Shown: positions 11,972 through 21,400 of the stretch, one piece after another
Layout of the letters: every line of letters starts with the position of its first letter
Position numbering within the stretch: the first letter of the stretch is position 1
Assembly: GCA_949130485.1 (NCBI GenBank)
Contig: OX422183.1
Coordinates: 26,808,316-26,872,315 of the forward strand
Direction: 5' to 3'
Length of the DNA stretch: 64,000 nt
Origin: Agelas oroides
Taxonomy: Eukaryota > Porifera > Demospongiae > Agelasida > Agelasidae
The notes under the pieces: generated by a model
Told to the model about the DNA's origin: nothing
Database searches by the model: none
The model's input: the letters and a program-made list of their open reading frames with translations, nothing else
Made by a program: the position numbers and the translations under genes

Positions 11972-11976
11972 CTCGT
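11972..11976. repeat. Target-site duplication (left) of the LTR element
   Basis: CTCGT immediately left of the LTR is repeated at 17488-17492 immediately right of the other LTR. Removing the element and one CTCGT restores an uninterrupted satellite phrase GGCTCGTGCAAGCC. Confidence 0.93.
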
Positions 11977-12410
11977 TGTGAAGGATTAAGCCGCGGCGCA
12001 ACTCGAGATGTCAATTGGAGAGACTCAATTTCTAGTTCAACATCAAACAGCAAAACCCAGCTGACTTAAATAGGTACAAAACTAACATGATCTAGCTGCA
12101 ATCAGGATGATACAACATCCTATATGGAAAGTACAGGAAACCACAATATAAAATATTAGGGAGCAACTGAAAATCCAGGAAATCAGGTACAGAAACATTA
12201 AGTATTCAACCAAAAGAAATGACCTAGGTGACAAAATGATGCAACTGGAAACATTCCACAAATGTGGTAAATATAACTGACCTTGATACAGAACCTAAAC
12301 CACAAAATATACAAGCAGGAAATTAGGAACCATGACTTAACCTACATGCAGAAATATACACAAATTAATAAATAAGGGCAATAGCTGTCACAGTGAGGTA
12401 ATCCCTCACA
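11977..12410 (-). repeat. 3' LTR (434 bp)
   Basis: Starts TGTGAAGGATTAAG and ends CCCTCACA as read on the plus strand, with TG...CA termini. It matches the other LTR over the full 434 bp; the only difference noticed by eye is T here (ACTGAAAATCCAGG) against G there (ACTGAAAAGCCAGG). Confidence 0.96.
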
Positions 12411-12428
12411 CTCCTCCCCCCTTCTCCT
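12411..12428 (-). promoter_or_regulatory. Polypurine tract (plus-strand primer)
   Basis: On the element's coding strand this is AGGAGAAGGGGGGAGGAG, 18 purines directly abutting the 3' LTR and four bases after the gag-pol stop codon. This is the expected position and composition for the plus-strand primer of an LTR retroelement. Confidence 0.93.
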
Positions 12429-12432
12429 GCGA

Positions 12433-15400
12433 CTAACATGTCGCGTTTGTGGGTGACTCTACTCCCCGAGATAGTGCATCGGCATTAGCATTAGCTTTAC
12501 CAGCCCGATAGTGTACTTGAAACTGATAGGGCTGCAAAGATAGACTCCATCTTGTGAGGCGGGCATTATTCTCCTTAAGCCGGTCCAACCATTCCAACGA
12601 CCGGTGGTCTGTCTGGATGATGAAGGGCTTTCCCAGCAAGTACACCCGAAAGGTTTGGACTGCTAACTTTATAGCCAGACACTCCTTCTCTATAGTCGAG
12701 TATCGTTCCTCTCGCGGAAGGAGTTTTCGACTATAATATGCGATAGGATGATCTGTGCCATCTTCACCCACTTGACTCAACACCGCTCCGACACCTCGGT
12801 TTGACGCATCAGTCTGAACAATAAAAGTCCTATCAAAATCTGGACTTCTGAGCACAGGTGTGGAACATAGACAGTTTTTTAACTTCTGAAAGGCTGCTTC
12901 ACATACTGGAGTCCACTTGACACGATTAGGGCTATTCTTGCGAGTTAGGTCTGTCAGCGGGGCTGCAACTGTGGCATAATCTTCAATGAATTTCCGGTAG
13001 TATCCGGTCATCCCCAAGAAGGTCCTCACTTCTTTCTTTGTTACTGGAGTCGGGAACTGCTTCACTGCCTTCACCTTGGACTCCTCCGGCTGTACCATGC
13101 CATTCCCCACCACATGACCAAGGTAGACACATTTGGACATGGCGAACTGGCACTTCCTGGGTTTTGCAGTCAGTCCTGCTTCTCGCAATCTCTCAAGTAC
13201 AGCACGAATCTGACGCAGATGATCCTCCCAGGTTGAACTGTGAATGACCAGATCGTCAAGATAAGCACCAGCAAATGTTTCCATACCACGTATCAACTGG
13301 TCCATCATCCGCTGAAAAGTGGCTGGTGCACCCTGTAGACCGAATGGCATCACCCGAAACTGGTACAGACCAAATGGGGTGGTGAATGCCGTTCTCGTGC
13401 AGGCACCTTTGGCCATAGGTACCTGCCAGTAGCCACGTGTGAGATCCAGTGTGGTGATGTATTTGGCGGTGCCCAGCCGGTCAATTAGGTCATCCACTCT
13501 TGGCATGGGATAGGCATCAGTCCGTGATACACTGTTCAACTTCCGATAGTCTACGCAAAAGCGCATAGTGCCGTCCTTCTTCTGGACAAGAACTACTGGA
13601 GAGGCCCATTCACTGACAGAAGGTTCAATCACGCCACTCTCCTCCATCTCATTCAGCTCCTTTCTCACCGTCTCTCGGTAGGCATGTGGCAACCGGTATG
13701 GGGGTAGTCGGATCGGGTTAGCTGTCCCAGTCTCAATATTGTGCTCGGCCATACTTGTCCTGCCTGGTGTGGATCGAAGGACATCTGAGAACTCCCCCAG
13801 TAGGATTTGTAGCTCGGCATGCTTCTCCGTGTCAAGTTCTTTACTGACCACTGGTTGATCCTCAACCTTGTCACCTCTCCACATCACAACTTCTTCATTC
13901 TCTATGTCCATCGCATCATCATCCTCAGCAAAGAAGCTGGTGGCATTTGGAGTGTGCCACTTGCGTAGCATGTTCACATGAAAAATCCGACGGCGTTTCC
14001 GGGTATCAAACATGTCGATCTGATAGGTGACAGTACCCACACGACGTAGCACAGGATAAGGACCCTGCCACTGGGCCTGCAGTTTACTGGTTGAAGATGG
14101 TAATAACACCAGAACATGTTCACCAGGCTGGAACTCCCGTTGCCGTGCATGACGGTCATACCACCTCTTCTGGTCTTTCTGGGCCTGGGCTAGATTTTCC
14201 CGCACCAGTTCAGACATCCGGGCCAGCTTCTCCTGCACTGAGAGAACGTATGAGACAACACTGTCATTACTCCTCTTATCTGTTTCCCAGGTCTCCTTCA
14301 AGACATCAAGTGGCCCTCGCACCTGCCGACCATATAACAACTCAAACGGGGAGAAGCCTGTGGAGGCTTGAGGCACCTCCCGGTAGGCGAACAACAGGTA
14401 TGGCAACAGTTTGTCACAATCCTTGCCCTCTTCGGTGGCTGCCTTGCGCAACATCTGCTTCAAAGTTTGATTGAAGCGTTCGACTAGGCCATCAGTCTGA
14501 GGGTGGTAGGGACTCGTCCGGATGGCCTGGACCTTCAGCAAATTGTACACCTCCCGCAACAACTGGGAAGTGAAGTTGGATCCCTGGTCCGTGAGGATCT
14601 CTTGAGGCACACCCACCCTGGCAAACACCTTTACCAATTCCTCTGCCACATGCTCTGCGTCAATGCAACGGAGGGGAACGGCTTCTGGATAACGGGTAGC
14701 ATAATCACACATCACTAATACATACCGATTCCCACTTCGGCTCCTCGGTAATGGCCCCACAATGTCCATGGCCATTCGTCGGAATGGTTCTTCAATGACA
14801 GGTAGAGGTATGAGGGGGGCCCGTTGCCTCCGCCCAGGCGCCGCCTTCTGGCACTCTGCACACGTCCGGCAGTATTCGGCCACATCTCGAAACAGGGTGG
14901 GCCAGTAGAAACGCTGGCGGACCCGCTGTCCTGTCTTTGTCTTTCCCATGTGTCCTGCCAATGGGATTGTATGTGCCAACTGCATCACTGTTCCCCGGCA
15001 TTGTCTTGGGAGTACCAGTTGCTCTACTGCCATGTCCTCTCCATCTCTCCCTGGTGGCACCCATCGTCGATAGACCAGGCCCTCCTTCTCAAAGAATCCT
15101 GCTCCTGCTGAGCTGGCTTCGCCCCTTGCTGCCTTCCGTACCTCCACTAGTGACTCATCTTCCTGCTGCAATCTCCTCACTTCTGCAGATGTCAGATCCA
15201 GTGGGTGACAAGGGTAGGTACTCTCCTCCTCCTTCCCCTGAGAAAATGTTTCCCGGTTGGCTCGCTTCTGACTCCTGGACAACTTCACTCTCTCCTGGCC
15301 CCCTGAGAACAGCTCCTCATCAAAGGTGGCCCCCAACATATCTCCATCACTGGTCTCAACAGTGTCTGCTTCCTGGGCTCCAGTCTCCAGGTTTCCCTCC

Positions 15401-16992
15401 CTGGGTTGGTCCTCCTCCTGGTTCACAGTCATCAGTCCCTCAACCGCCTTGGGATGGGCTCCATCTCTCCTCTCCTCCTCCATCCGGACAGCTTCCTCCT
15501 GTTGCTGCTGTCTCTTCCGTGCTCTGGTTGTGACAACCATGGCCTCTCCTGGCTGCATCTCCCCAATGTCCTGGTCCGATTCCTGCAGTAGCACCCCCAG
15601 TTCTGGCACATCTCTCCCCAGAAGTACAGACACAGGTAGCTTGTCGGCCACGGCTGCCTCCACTGTGAGACTCCTTCCACCAACCACAATCTCAATCTCA
15701 GCTAGTGGGTAGATAACCGTATCCCCGTGTGCACAGCGGATTGATATTTCTTCTGCAGTCATCTTTTCCTCCGGGACGAGGTCACTCCTGACTAGGGTGG
15801 TGCTAGCTCCGGTGTCCAGCAGAATGTCACTCACGTTCACTCCTTCCACCACACCTTGTCGGGAGACGTCCCCCTTGTGATCACGGGCCCTCGCAACTGG
15901 CCTACGCCTCCTGCAACCACTCTCACAGTACATCGCAGCCCTGCTTGGGCACTTAGCTGCAACATGGCCTATACGATGACAGTTGTAGCATCTCAACACC
16001 TGACCCTCTCTTCCCTGCCTCGGAGGTTGCTGCCCCGACACTGCTCCGCCGTATCCGAGCCTGGTATTCCTCGGACATTCCCTCGCTAAGTGACCCGGCT
16101 GTCCACACTTATGGCATTTCACCGGCCCTTCAGATGGCCTCTCCGTCTTCCTGCTTGCCTCCCTGTTTACGCTCATTGACTGTCTCCTCGCCTGCAGGTA
16201 ATCCTCTGCCAACCGTCCCGCTGCAGTACTAGTGGTTGGCTTTCGTTCGCTCACCCAGACCCGTACCTCGTCTGGCAGAGCTCGCAGCAACTGTTCCTTG
16301 ACGACCGCATCCACGACCTCCTGTACAGTCCCACATTCCTTCAGCCACTTTCCAGCGAGGTCAGTAAGGCGCGTTGCCAATGCCGGTGGCGACTCTCCAC
16401 TTCCCATCTTGGCCGCCCGGAAGCGTTGGCGATACGTTTCCTCGTTGATATCGTATCGCTGGAGTATAGCAGCCTTTAATGCGGGGTAGTCACCCGCGTC
16501 ATCCGCGCTCAATGCGGCATAAGCCTGCTGTGCCTTTCCCGTCAGCTGCGGCGCAAGCATGAATGCCCACCGCGACTTCTCCACCTCGTAAGCACCCATC
16601 ATTCTCTCGAATACGGTCAGGTATGCTTCGATGTCATCCTGCTCCGTTAACTTGGTCAATTTAATGGTATCCGCCCTCTCAGGCTTTCGTGGCTCCTCAC
16701 GTTTGCTTGTCCCCTCCACGAGCATACGCATCAACTCAAACTGCTCCTGCATCTCCTTGACCCTCTGGTCCGCTTCCCTCGCCCGGCGCTCCTCTTCCTC
16801 CATTCTCCGCCGCAACTCATCGGCTCTTTCCTCATCCCGGCGCCTCTGCTCCGCCGCCGTCTCCTCTTCCCGCTTCCGCCGATCCTCCAGCAACAACCGT
16901 ACCATCTCGGCCATACTAGCGGCTTCCGACTCTCCGTTTTCCGACGACATCTTCCCCGACTTGGTATACCTCCTTCCCGACCTCGTGGTCAT
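12433..16992 (-). CDS. gag-pol: Gag-Pol polyprotein, 1519 aa, order Gag-PR-INT-RT-RH
   Basis: One uninterrupted frame encodes all proteins needed for retrotransposition, with no frameshift between gag and pol. Gag: acidic/basic coiled coil (about 28-95), capsid region (about 118-270; residues 187-270 resemble a SCAN domain), and two CCHC zinc knuckles (C293/C296/H301/C306 and C335/C338/H343/C348). Protease: LLDTGAS, D393. A charged linker (about 470-600) follows. Integrase: zinc-binding H674, H681, C708, C711; catalytic D743, D802, E838 (35 residues between the last two); GPY-type module at 975-1012 (WQGPYPVLRR). RT: D1183 in TLDLTRGYWQ and YLDD at 1244-1247. RNase H: D1395, an EKE motif at 1435-1437, D1462 and D1505. 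No chromodomain and no envelope gene are seen. The Met at 16992 is the first in frame, 61 bp after the 5' LTR. It should act in cytoplasmic particles and then at nuclear DNA. All expected catalytic residues are present. Confidence 0.97.
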   Translation of the reverse strand: MTTRSGRRYTKSGKMSSENGESEAASMAEMVRLLLEDRRKREEETAAEQRRRDEERADELRRRMEEEERRAREADQRVKEMQEQFELMRMLVEGTSKREEPRKPERADTIKLTKLTEQDDIEAYLTVFERMMGAYEVEKSRWAFMLAPQLTGKAQQAYAALSADDAGDYPALKAAILQRYDINEETYRQRFRAAKMGSGESPPALATRLTDLAGKWLKECGTVQEVVDAVVKEQLLRALPDEVRVWVSERKPTTSTAAGRLAEDYLQARRQSMSVNREASRKTERPSEGPVKCHKCGQPGHLARECPRNTRLGYGGAVSGQQPPRQGREGQVLRCYNCHRIGHVAAKCPSRAAMYCESGCRRRRPVARARDHKGDVSRQGVVEGVNVSDILLDTGASTTLVRSDLVPEEKMTAEEISIRCAHGDTVIYPLAEIEIVVGGRSLTVEAAVADKLPVSVLLGRDVPELGVLLQESDQDIGEMQPGEAMVVTTRARKRQQQQEEAVRMEEERRDGAHPKAVEGLMTVNQEEDQPREGNLETGAQEADTVETSDGDMLGATFDEELFSGGQERVKLSRSQKRANRETFSQGKEEESTYPCHPLDLTSAEVRRLQQEDESLVEVRKAARGEASSAGAGFFEKEGLVYRRWVPPGRDGEDMAVEQLVLPRQCRGTVMQLAHTIPLAGHMGKTKTGQRVRQRFYWPTLFRDVAEYCRTCAECQKAAPGRRQRAPLIPLPVIEEPFRRMAMDIVGPLPRSRSGNRYVLVMCDYATRYPEAVPLRCIDAEHVAEELVKVFARVGVPQEILTDQGSNFTSQLLREVYNLLKVQAIRTSPYHPQTDGLVERFNQTLKQMLRKAATEEGKDCDKLLPYLLFAYREVPQASTGFSPFELLYGRQVRGPLDVLKETWETDKRSNDSVVSYVLSVQEKLARMSELVRENLAQAQKDQKRWYDRHARQREFQPGEHVLVLLPSSTSKLQAQWQGPYPVLRRVGTVTYQIDMFDTRKRRRIFHVNMLRKWHTPNATSFFAEDDDAMDIENEEVVMWRGDKVEDQPVVSKELDTEKHAELQILLGEFSDVLRSTPGRTSMAEHNIETGTANPIRLPPYRLPHAYRETVRKELNEMEESGVIEPSVSEWASPVVLVQKKDGTMRFCVDYRKLNSVSRTDAYPMPRVDDLIDRLGTAKYITTLDLTRGYWQVPMAKGACTRTAFTTPFGLYQFRVMPFGLQGAPATFQRMMDQLIRGMETFAGAYLDDLVIHSSTWEDHLRQIRAVLERLREAGLTAKPRKCQFAMSKCVYLGHVVGNGMVQPEESKVKAVKQFPTPVTKKEVRTFLGMTGYYRKFIEDYATVAAPLTDLTRKNSPNRVKWTPVCEAAFQKLKNCLCSTPVLRSPDFDRTFIVQTDASNRGVGAVLSQVGEDGTDHPIAYYSRKLLPREERYSTIEKECLAIKLAVQTFRVYLLGKPFIIQTDHRSLEWLDRLKENNARLTRWSLSLQPYQFQVHYRAGKANANADALSRGVESPTNATC

Positions 16993-17033
16993 CTACTGTC
17001 TCAATGGGTCTGCCGAACAACTGTCGCACAGTG

Positions 17034-17051
17034 ATCCCACCGCTGCCACCA
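17034..17051 (-). promoter_or_regulatory. Primer-binding site matching tRNA-Leu
   Basis: The plus strand reads ATCCCACCGCTGCCACCA, which matches the 3' end (including CCA) of animal tRNA-Leu of the AAG/UAG type as I recall it. The coding strand is therefore an 18-nt complement of that tRNA. It lies two bases inside the 5' LTR, the normal site for minus-strand priming. Confidence 0.85.
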
Positions 17052-17053
17052 AA

Positions 17054-17487
17054 TGTGAAGGATTAAGCCGCGGCGCAACTCGAGATGTCAATTGGAGAGA
17101 CTCAATTTCTAGTTCAACATCAAACAGCAAAACCCAGCTGACTTAAATAGGTACAAAACTAACATGATCTAGCTGCAATCAGGATGATACAACATCCTAT
17201 ATGGAAAGTACAGGAAACCACAATATAAAATATTAGGGAGCAACTGAAAAGCCAGGAAATCAGGTACAGAAACATTAAGTATTCAACCAAAAGAAATGAC
17301 CTAGGTGACAAAATGATGCAACTGGAAACATTCCACAAATGTGGTAAATATAACTGACCTTGATACAGAACCTAAACCACAAAATATACAAGCAGGAAAT
17401 TAGGAACCATGACTTAACCTACATGCAGAAATATACACAAATTAATAAATAAGGGCAATAGCTGTCACAGTGAGGTAATCCCTCACA
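17054..17487 (-). repeat. 5' LTR (434 bp)
   Basis: Direct copy of the LTR at 11977-12410, one noticed mismatch in 434 positions, with the same TG...CA ends. It would carry the promoter for the element. The near identity means few substitutions since insertion, because both LTRs are copied from one template at integration. Confidence 0.96.
17142..17149 (-). promoter_or_regulatory. Possible TATA-like box of the LTR promoter
   Basis: The coding strand reads TATTTAAG here, about 90 bp before the end of the 5' LTR, a reasonable place for a core promoter. It is a single weak motif in an AT-rich LTR and no start site can be fixed from sequence alone. Confidence 0.3.
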
Positions 17488-17492
17488 CTCGT
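17488..17492. repeat. Target-site duplication (right) of the LTR element
   Basis: CTCGT, identical to 11972-11976 on the other side of the element. A five-base duplication fits a Ty3/gypsy-type integrase. Confidence 0.93.
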
Positions 17493-17505
17493 GCAAGCCT
17501 GTTTA

Positions 17506-18443
17506 TTTTTTTTTTTTTTTTTTCTATAACCATTTTGCAATAGTGCAAGGGTACATAAATAGCAAATTGCTAATATAATAATGCACCCAGAAAGAAAACT
17601 AAATAACTAAGTATTAAGTATTAAGTATTAGGTGAGGTATTAAGTGTATGACGTAATACAGTCTGTTTAAAAGAATGCAAAGACTAGCAGTTCTGTGCAG
17701 GTGGAGGTAAGCTGTTCCATAGGGCGATTGTATGTGGGAAAAATGATGACTGATGGGCATTCGTGCGTGTTACTGGCCTTTCAAGGGCTAGTGTACTGGT
17801 GTTTCTGAGCGATCTGGACAGGTTTCGTGGTACAATGGGTGCCGTAGGGAAATTCAGATGTCCATTGATAACTTGATAGAGGAGGCACAGTTTCAGATAG
17901 TGTCTTCTGCTGGCAAGGGTGGGCAGGTTGCATGACTGAAGCAAAGACTCATATCCAGAACTCCAGTTTTTGGTGCACACCTTAAGTGCAAACTTCTGCA
18001 CTCTCTCCAGAGAGTTGATAAGTCCCTGTTGGTGGGGGTCCCATACAGGCGCTGCATACTCCAGATGTGGACGGATGTAAGCCAGGTACAGTTGCAGGAG
18101 TGATGACGTATTTGCTGAGGGATAGAACTTTCGGTATAGTATACCCACTTGTTGCCTTGCTTTCTTGCATATTTCGCTGACTTGCATAGACCAATTCAGG
18201 GTGGAAGTAAGCCAGACTCCAAGGTACTTGTAGGAGTGCACCATCTCCATACATGTTTGTTTAATCTTGAGAGGTGTAACGGGGAGGGAGGGTTGCTTTC
18301 TTCTGGAGATGATCATATATTTACATTTTCTACCATTAAACTTCAGAAGGTTATCGTCAGACCATACACAGAGGTTGTCAATGTCCATTTGTAACAGATG
18401 GTAATCAGTTGCTGAGTAAATAGGGCGATAAAGCATTAAGTCA
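17506..18443 (-). mobile_element. 5'-truncated LINE copy with poly(A) tail
   Basis: On the minus strand the element runs from 18443 to an 18-A tail at 17523-17506, with about 160 bp of 3' UTR between the stop codon at 17684 and the tail. The 5' end is cut just after the RT catalytic motif position (the reading starts HDLMLYR where a full copy would be expected to read DDLMLYR). The satellite on the two sides overlaps by about 30 bp (GGTCCTGTGAGG...CTGTTTA), which fits a target-site duplication from target-primed reverse transcription. The Gmr1-like element later landed inside the left copy of that duplication. Confidence 0.88.
17684..18443 (-). pseudogene. C-terminal part of a LINE reverse transcriptase ORF2
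   Basis: About 250 intact codons covering the region after the YxDD motif: the KCKYMII strand, the SYKYLGVWL and YLAYIRPHLEYAAPVW blocks, the ERVQKFALKVC block, and a tail ending SFFPHTIALWNSLPPPAQNC. These blocks are typical of the CR1/Jockey-like group of LINEs. The catalytic aspartates and everything upstream are missing, so the fragment cannot work. No stops interrupt it, so the insertion is probably not old. The Met at 18436 is only the first Met in the remnant and not a true start. Confidence 0.88.
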
Positions 18444-21400
18444 TGGAGGTCCTGTGAGGCTCGTGCAAGCCTGTTTATGTGCGGGAAAGACCTGTGAAAG
18501 CCGTTTTCACCACCAAGAATGTGCTCTGATGAACGTTCATGCCTCTTGAAGTGCCAGGAACTCTCGAGAAAGCAGTTTTCACCACTGTGGAGGTCCTGTG
18601 AGGCTCGTTCAAGCCTGTTTGTGAGCGGGAAAGACCTGAGAAAGTCGTTTTAACCACCGTGGAGGTGCTGTGAAGCTCATGCAAACATGTTTGTGTGACA
18701 GGAAAGATCTAGAAAGCAGTTTTCACCACTGTGCAGTCTCTGTGAAGCCAATATAAGCCTCTTTAAGTGTGGTAAAGGTGTGACATTCCCGTTTTCACCT
18801 CCGAGGAGGTGCACTGAAGCACGTGCAGGCCAGTTTATGTGCGGGAAAGACCTGAGAAAGCCGTTTTAACCGCCAAGGAGGTGCTCTGATGAACGTGCAT
18901 GCCTCTTGAAGTGCCAGGAACTCTCGAGAAAGCAGTTTTCACCACTGTGGAGTTCCTGTGAAGCTCGTGCAGGCCTGTTTAAGTGTCAGGAAGGAGCTAG
19001 AAGGCAGTTTTCACCACCTGTGAGGCTCGTGCAAGCCTGTTTATGTGCGGGAAAGACCTGATAAAGCCGTTTTAACCACTGAGTGTGTTCTGTGAGGAAC
19101 GTGCAGGCCTGTTTAAGTGTCAGGAAAGATCTAAAAGCAGTTTTCATCATTGTGGAAGTCCTGTGGGGCTTGTGCCAGCCTCTTTAAATGCGGGGAAAAG
19201 GTCTGAAACAGCTGTTTTAACCACCGTGTAGGAGCTATGAAGCACGCGTGCAGGCCCGTTTAAGTTTCAGGAAAGAGCTACAAAGCAGTTTTCACCACTG
19301 TTGCGGTCCTGTGTGGCTTGTTCAAGCCTGTTTGTGTGCGGGAAAGACCTGAGAAAGTCATTTTAACCTCCGTGGAGGTACTGTGAAGCTCATGCAAACA
19401 TGTTTGTGTGACAGGAAAGATCTAGAAGGCAGTTTTCACCACTGTGCAGTCTCTGTGAAGCCAATATAAGCCCCTTTAAGTGTGGGAAAGGTGTGACATT
19501 CCCGTTTTCACCTCCGAGGAGGTGCGCTGAAACACATGCAAGCCTGTTTAAGTACCAGGAAAGATTGAGAAAGCAGTTTTGAACGCTGTGGAGGTCCTGT
19601 GAAGCTCGTGCAAGCCTCTTAAGTGTCAGGAAGGAGCTAGAAGGCAGTTTTCACCACGGTGGAGGCCCTGTGAAGGTCCTGCAAGCCTGTTTATGTGTGG
19701 GAATGACCTGACAGATCCGTGTTAACCGCCGAGCAGGTGATGTGAAGCACGTGCAGCCCTGTTTAAGTACCAAGAAAGATTGAGAAAGCAGTTTTCACCA
19801 CTGTGGATGTCCTGTGAAACTCGTGCAGGCCTGTTTAACTGTCAGTAAGGAGCTAGAAGGCAGTTTTCACCACCTGTGAGGCTCGTGCAAGCCTGTTTAT
19901 GTGCGGGAAAGTCCTGATAAAGCCGTTTTAACCACTGAGTGTGTTCTGTGAGAAACGTGCAGGCCTGTTGAAGTGTCAAGAAAGATCTAAAAGCAGTTTT
20001 CATCATTGTGGAAGTCCTGTGAGGCTTGTGCCAGCCTGTTTAAATGCGGGAAAAAGGTCTGAAACAGCTGTTTTAACCACCGTGGGAGAGCTGTGAAGCA
20101 CGTTCAGGCCCGTTTAAGTTTCAGGGAAGAGCTACAAAGCAGTTTTCACCACTGTGGCGGTCCTGTGTGGCTTGTTCAAGCCTGTTTGTGTTCGGGAAAG
20201 ACCTGAGAAAGTCGTTTTAAGCCCCTTGGAGGTGCTGTGAATCTCATGCAAACCTGTTTGTGGGACAGGAAAGATCTAGAAAGCAGTTTTTACCACTGTG
20301 CAGTCCCTGTGAAGCACATATAAGCCTCTTTAAGTGTGGGAAAGGTGTGACATTCCCGTTTTCTCCTTCGAGGAGGTGCGCTGATGAACGTGCAGGCCTG
20401 TTTAAGTATCAGGATATATTGAGAAAGCAGTTCTGAACGCTGTGGAGGACCTGTGAAACTCGTCCAAGCCTGTTTAAGTGTCAGGAAGGAGCTACAAGGC
20501 AGTTTTCACTACTGTGGAGGTCCTGTGAGGCTCGTGCAAGCCTGTTTATGCGCGGGATAGACCTAAGAAAGCTGTTTTCACCGCCAAGGAGGAGCTGTGA
20601 AGAACGTGCAGGCCTCTTGAAGTGCCAGGAAACCTCGAGAAAGCGGTTTTCACCACTGTGGAGGTCCTGTGAAGCTCGTTGATCCTGTTTACTTGCGGGA
20701 AAGCCCTGAGAAAGCTGTTTTAACCCCCGTGGAGCTGCTTTGAAGCTCGTGCAAGCATGTTTAAATGTCAGGAAAGACTTCGAAAACAGTTTTCACCACT
20801 ATGGAGGTCCTGTGAGGCTCGTGCAAGCCTGTTTATGTGCAGGAAAGACCTGAGAAAGCCGTGTTAACCGCCGAGCAGGTGATGTGAAGCACGTGCAGCC
20901 CTGTTTAGGTGTCAAGAAAGATCTAAAAGCAGTTTTCATTGTTGTGGAAGTCTTGTGAGGATTGTTATAGCCTGTTTAAATGCGGGTAAAAGGTGTGAAA
21001 CAGCTGTTTCAACCACCGTGGAGGAGCGATGAAGCACGTGCAGGCTCGTTTAAGTTTCAGGAAAGAGCTACAAAGCAGTTTTCACCACTGTCGCGGTCCT
21101 TTGTGGCTTGTTCAAGCCTGTTTGTGTGCGGGAAAGACCTGAGAAAGTCGTTTTAACCGCCGTGGAGGTGCTCTGATGAACGTACATGCCTCTTGAAGTG
21201 CCAGGAACTCTCGAGAAAGCAGTTTTAACCACTGTGGATGTCCTGTGAAACTCGTGCAGGCCTGTTTAAGTGTCAGTAAGGAGCTAGAAGGCAATTTTCA
21301 CCACCTGTGAGGCTCGTGCAACCCTGTTTATGTGCGGGAAAGACCTGATAAAGCCGTTTTAACCACTGAGTGTGTTCTGTGAGGAACGTGCAGGCCTGTT

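Larger units (their letters stand above)
4628..11976 (+). repeat. Satellite family B, 72-bp monomer array
   Basis: Array of 72-bp monomers of two alternating types, giving a 144-bp dimer. Type a starts CAGTTTTCACCACTGTGGAG and continues with TCCTGTGAAGCTCGTGCAAG; type b starts CCGTTTTAACCGCC[G/A]AGGAGG. Junction phrases such as GTCAGGAAGGAGCTAGAAGG, GCGGGAAAGACCTGAGAAAG and CCAGGAACTCTCGAGAAAG mark monomer subtypes and allow longer register shifts to be followed. A roughly 719-bp block is duplicated here (near 9170-9590 and 9890-10310). Short open frames of 60-110 codons occur in several frames with 24-residue periodicity and are by-products of the period. No host gene is seen. Confidence 0.95.
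11977..17487 (-). mobile_element. Complete Gmr1-like Ty3/gypsy-superfamily LTR retrotransposon
   Basis: A 5511-bp element on the minus strand: 5' LTR (17054-17487), primer-binding site, 61-bp leader, one gag-pol ORF, purine tract, 3' LTR (11977-12410), flanked by a 5-bp duplication. The pol order is protease, integrase, reverse transcriptase, RNase H. Integrase upstream of RT is the order of Ty1/copia elements, but the RT, RNase H and the GPY-type integrase tail are Ty3/gypsy-like. That combination is the published hallmark of Gmr1-like elements. Intact ORF, intact ends and near-identical LTRs indicate a recent, possibly mobile copy. It is inserted in satellite B next to a LINE. Confidence 0.95.

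Noticed and set aside
4628..11976. CRISPR array or bacterial repeat array
   Set aside because: There are no unique spacers; the whole 72-bp unit is repetitive and flanked by eukaryotic retroelements.
12411..12432. Envelope gene downstream of pol
   Set aside because: Only four bases separate the stop codon from the purine tract, so there is no room for one.
13974..14159. Chromodomain at the integrase C-terminus
   Set aside because: Only the GPY-type module is visible after the integrase core; the following ~80 residues lack the aromatic cage pattern of a chromodomain.
14937..15533. Plus-strand open frames of up to ~200 codons inside the LTR element
   Set aside because: They are antisense shadows of the gag-pol ORF, with low-complexity Ser/Pro/Leu content and no motifs.
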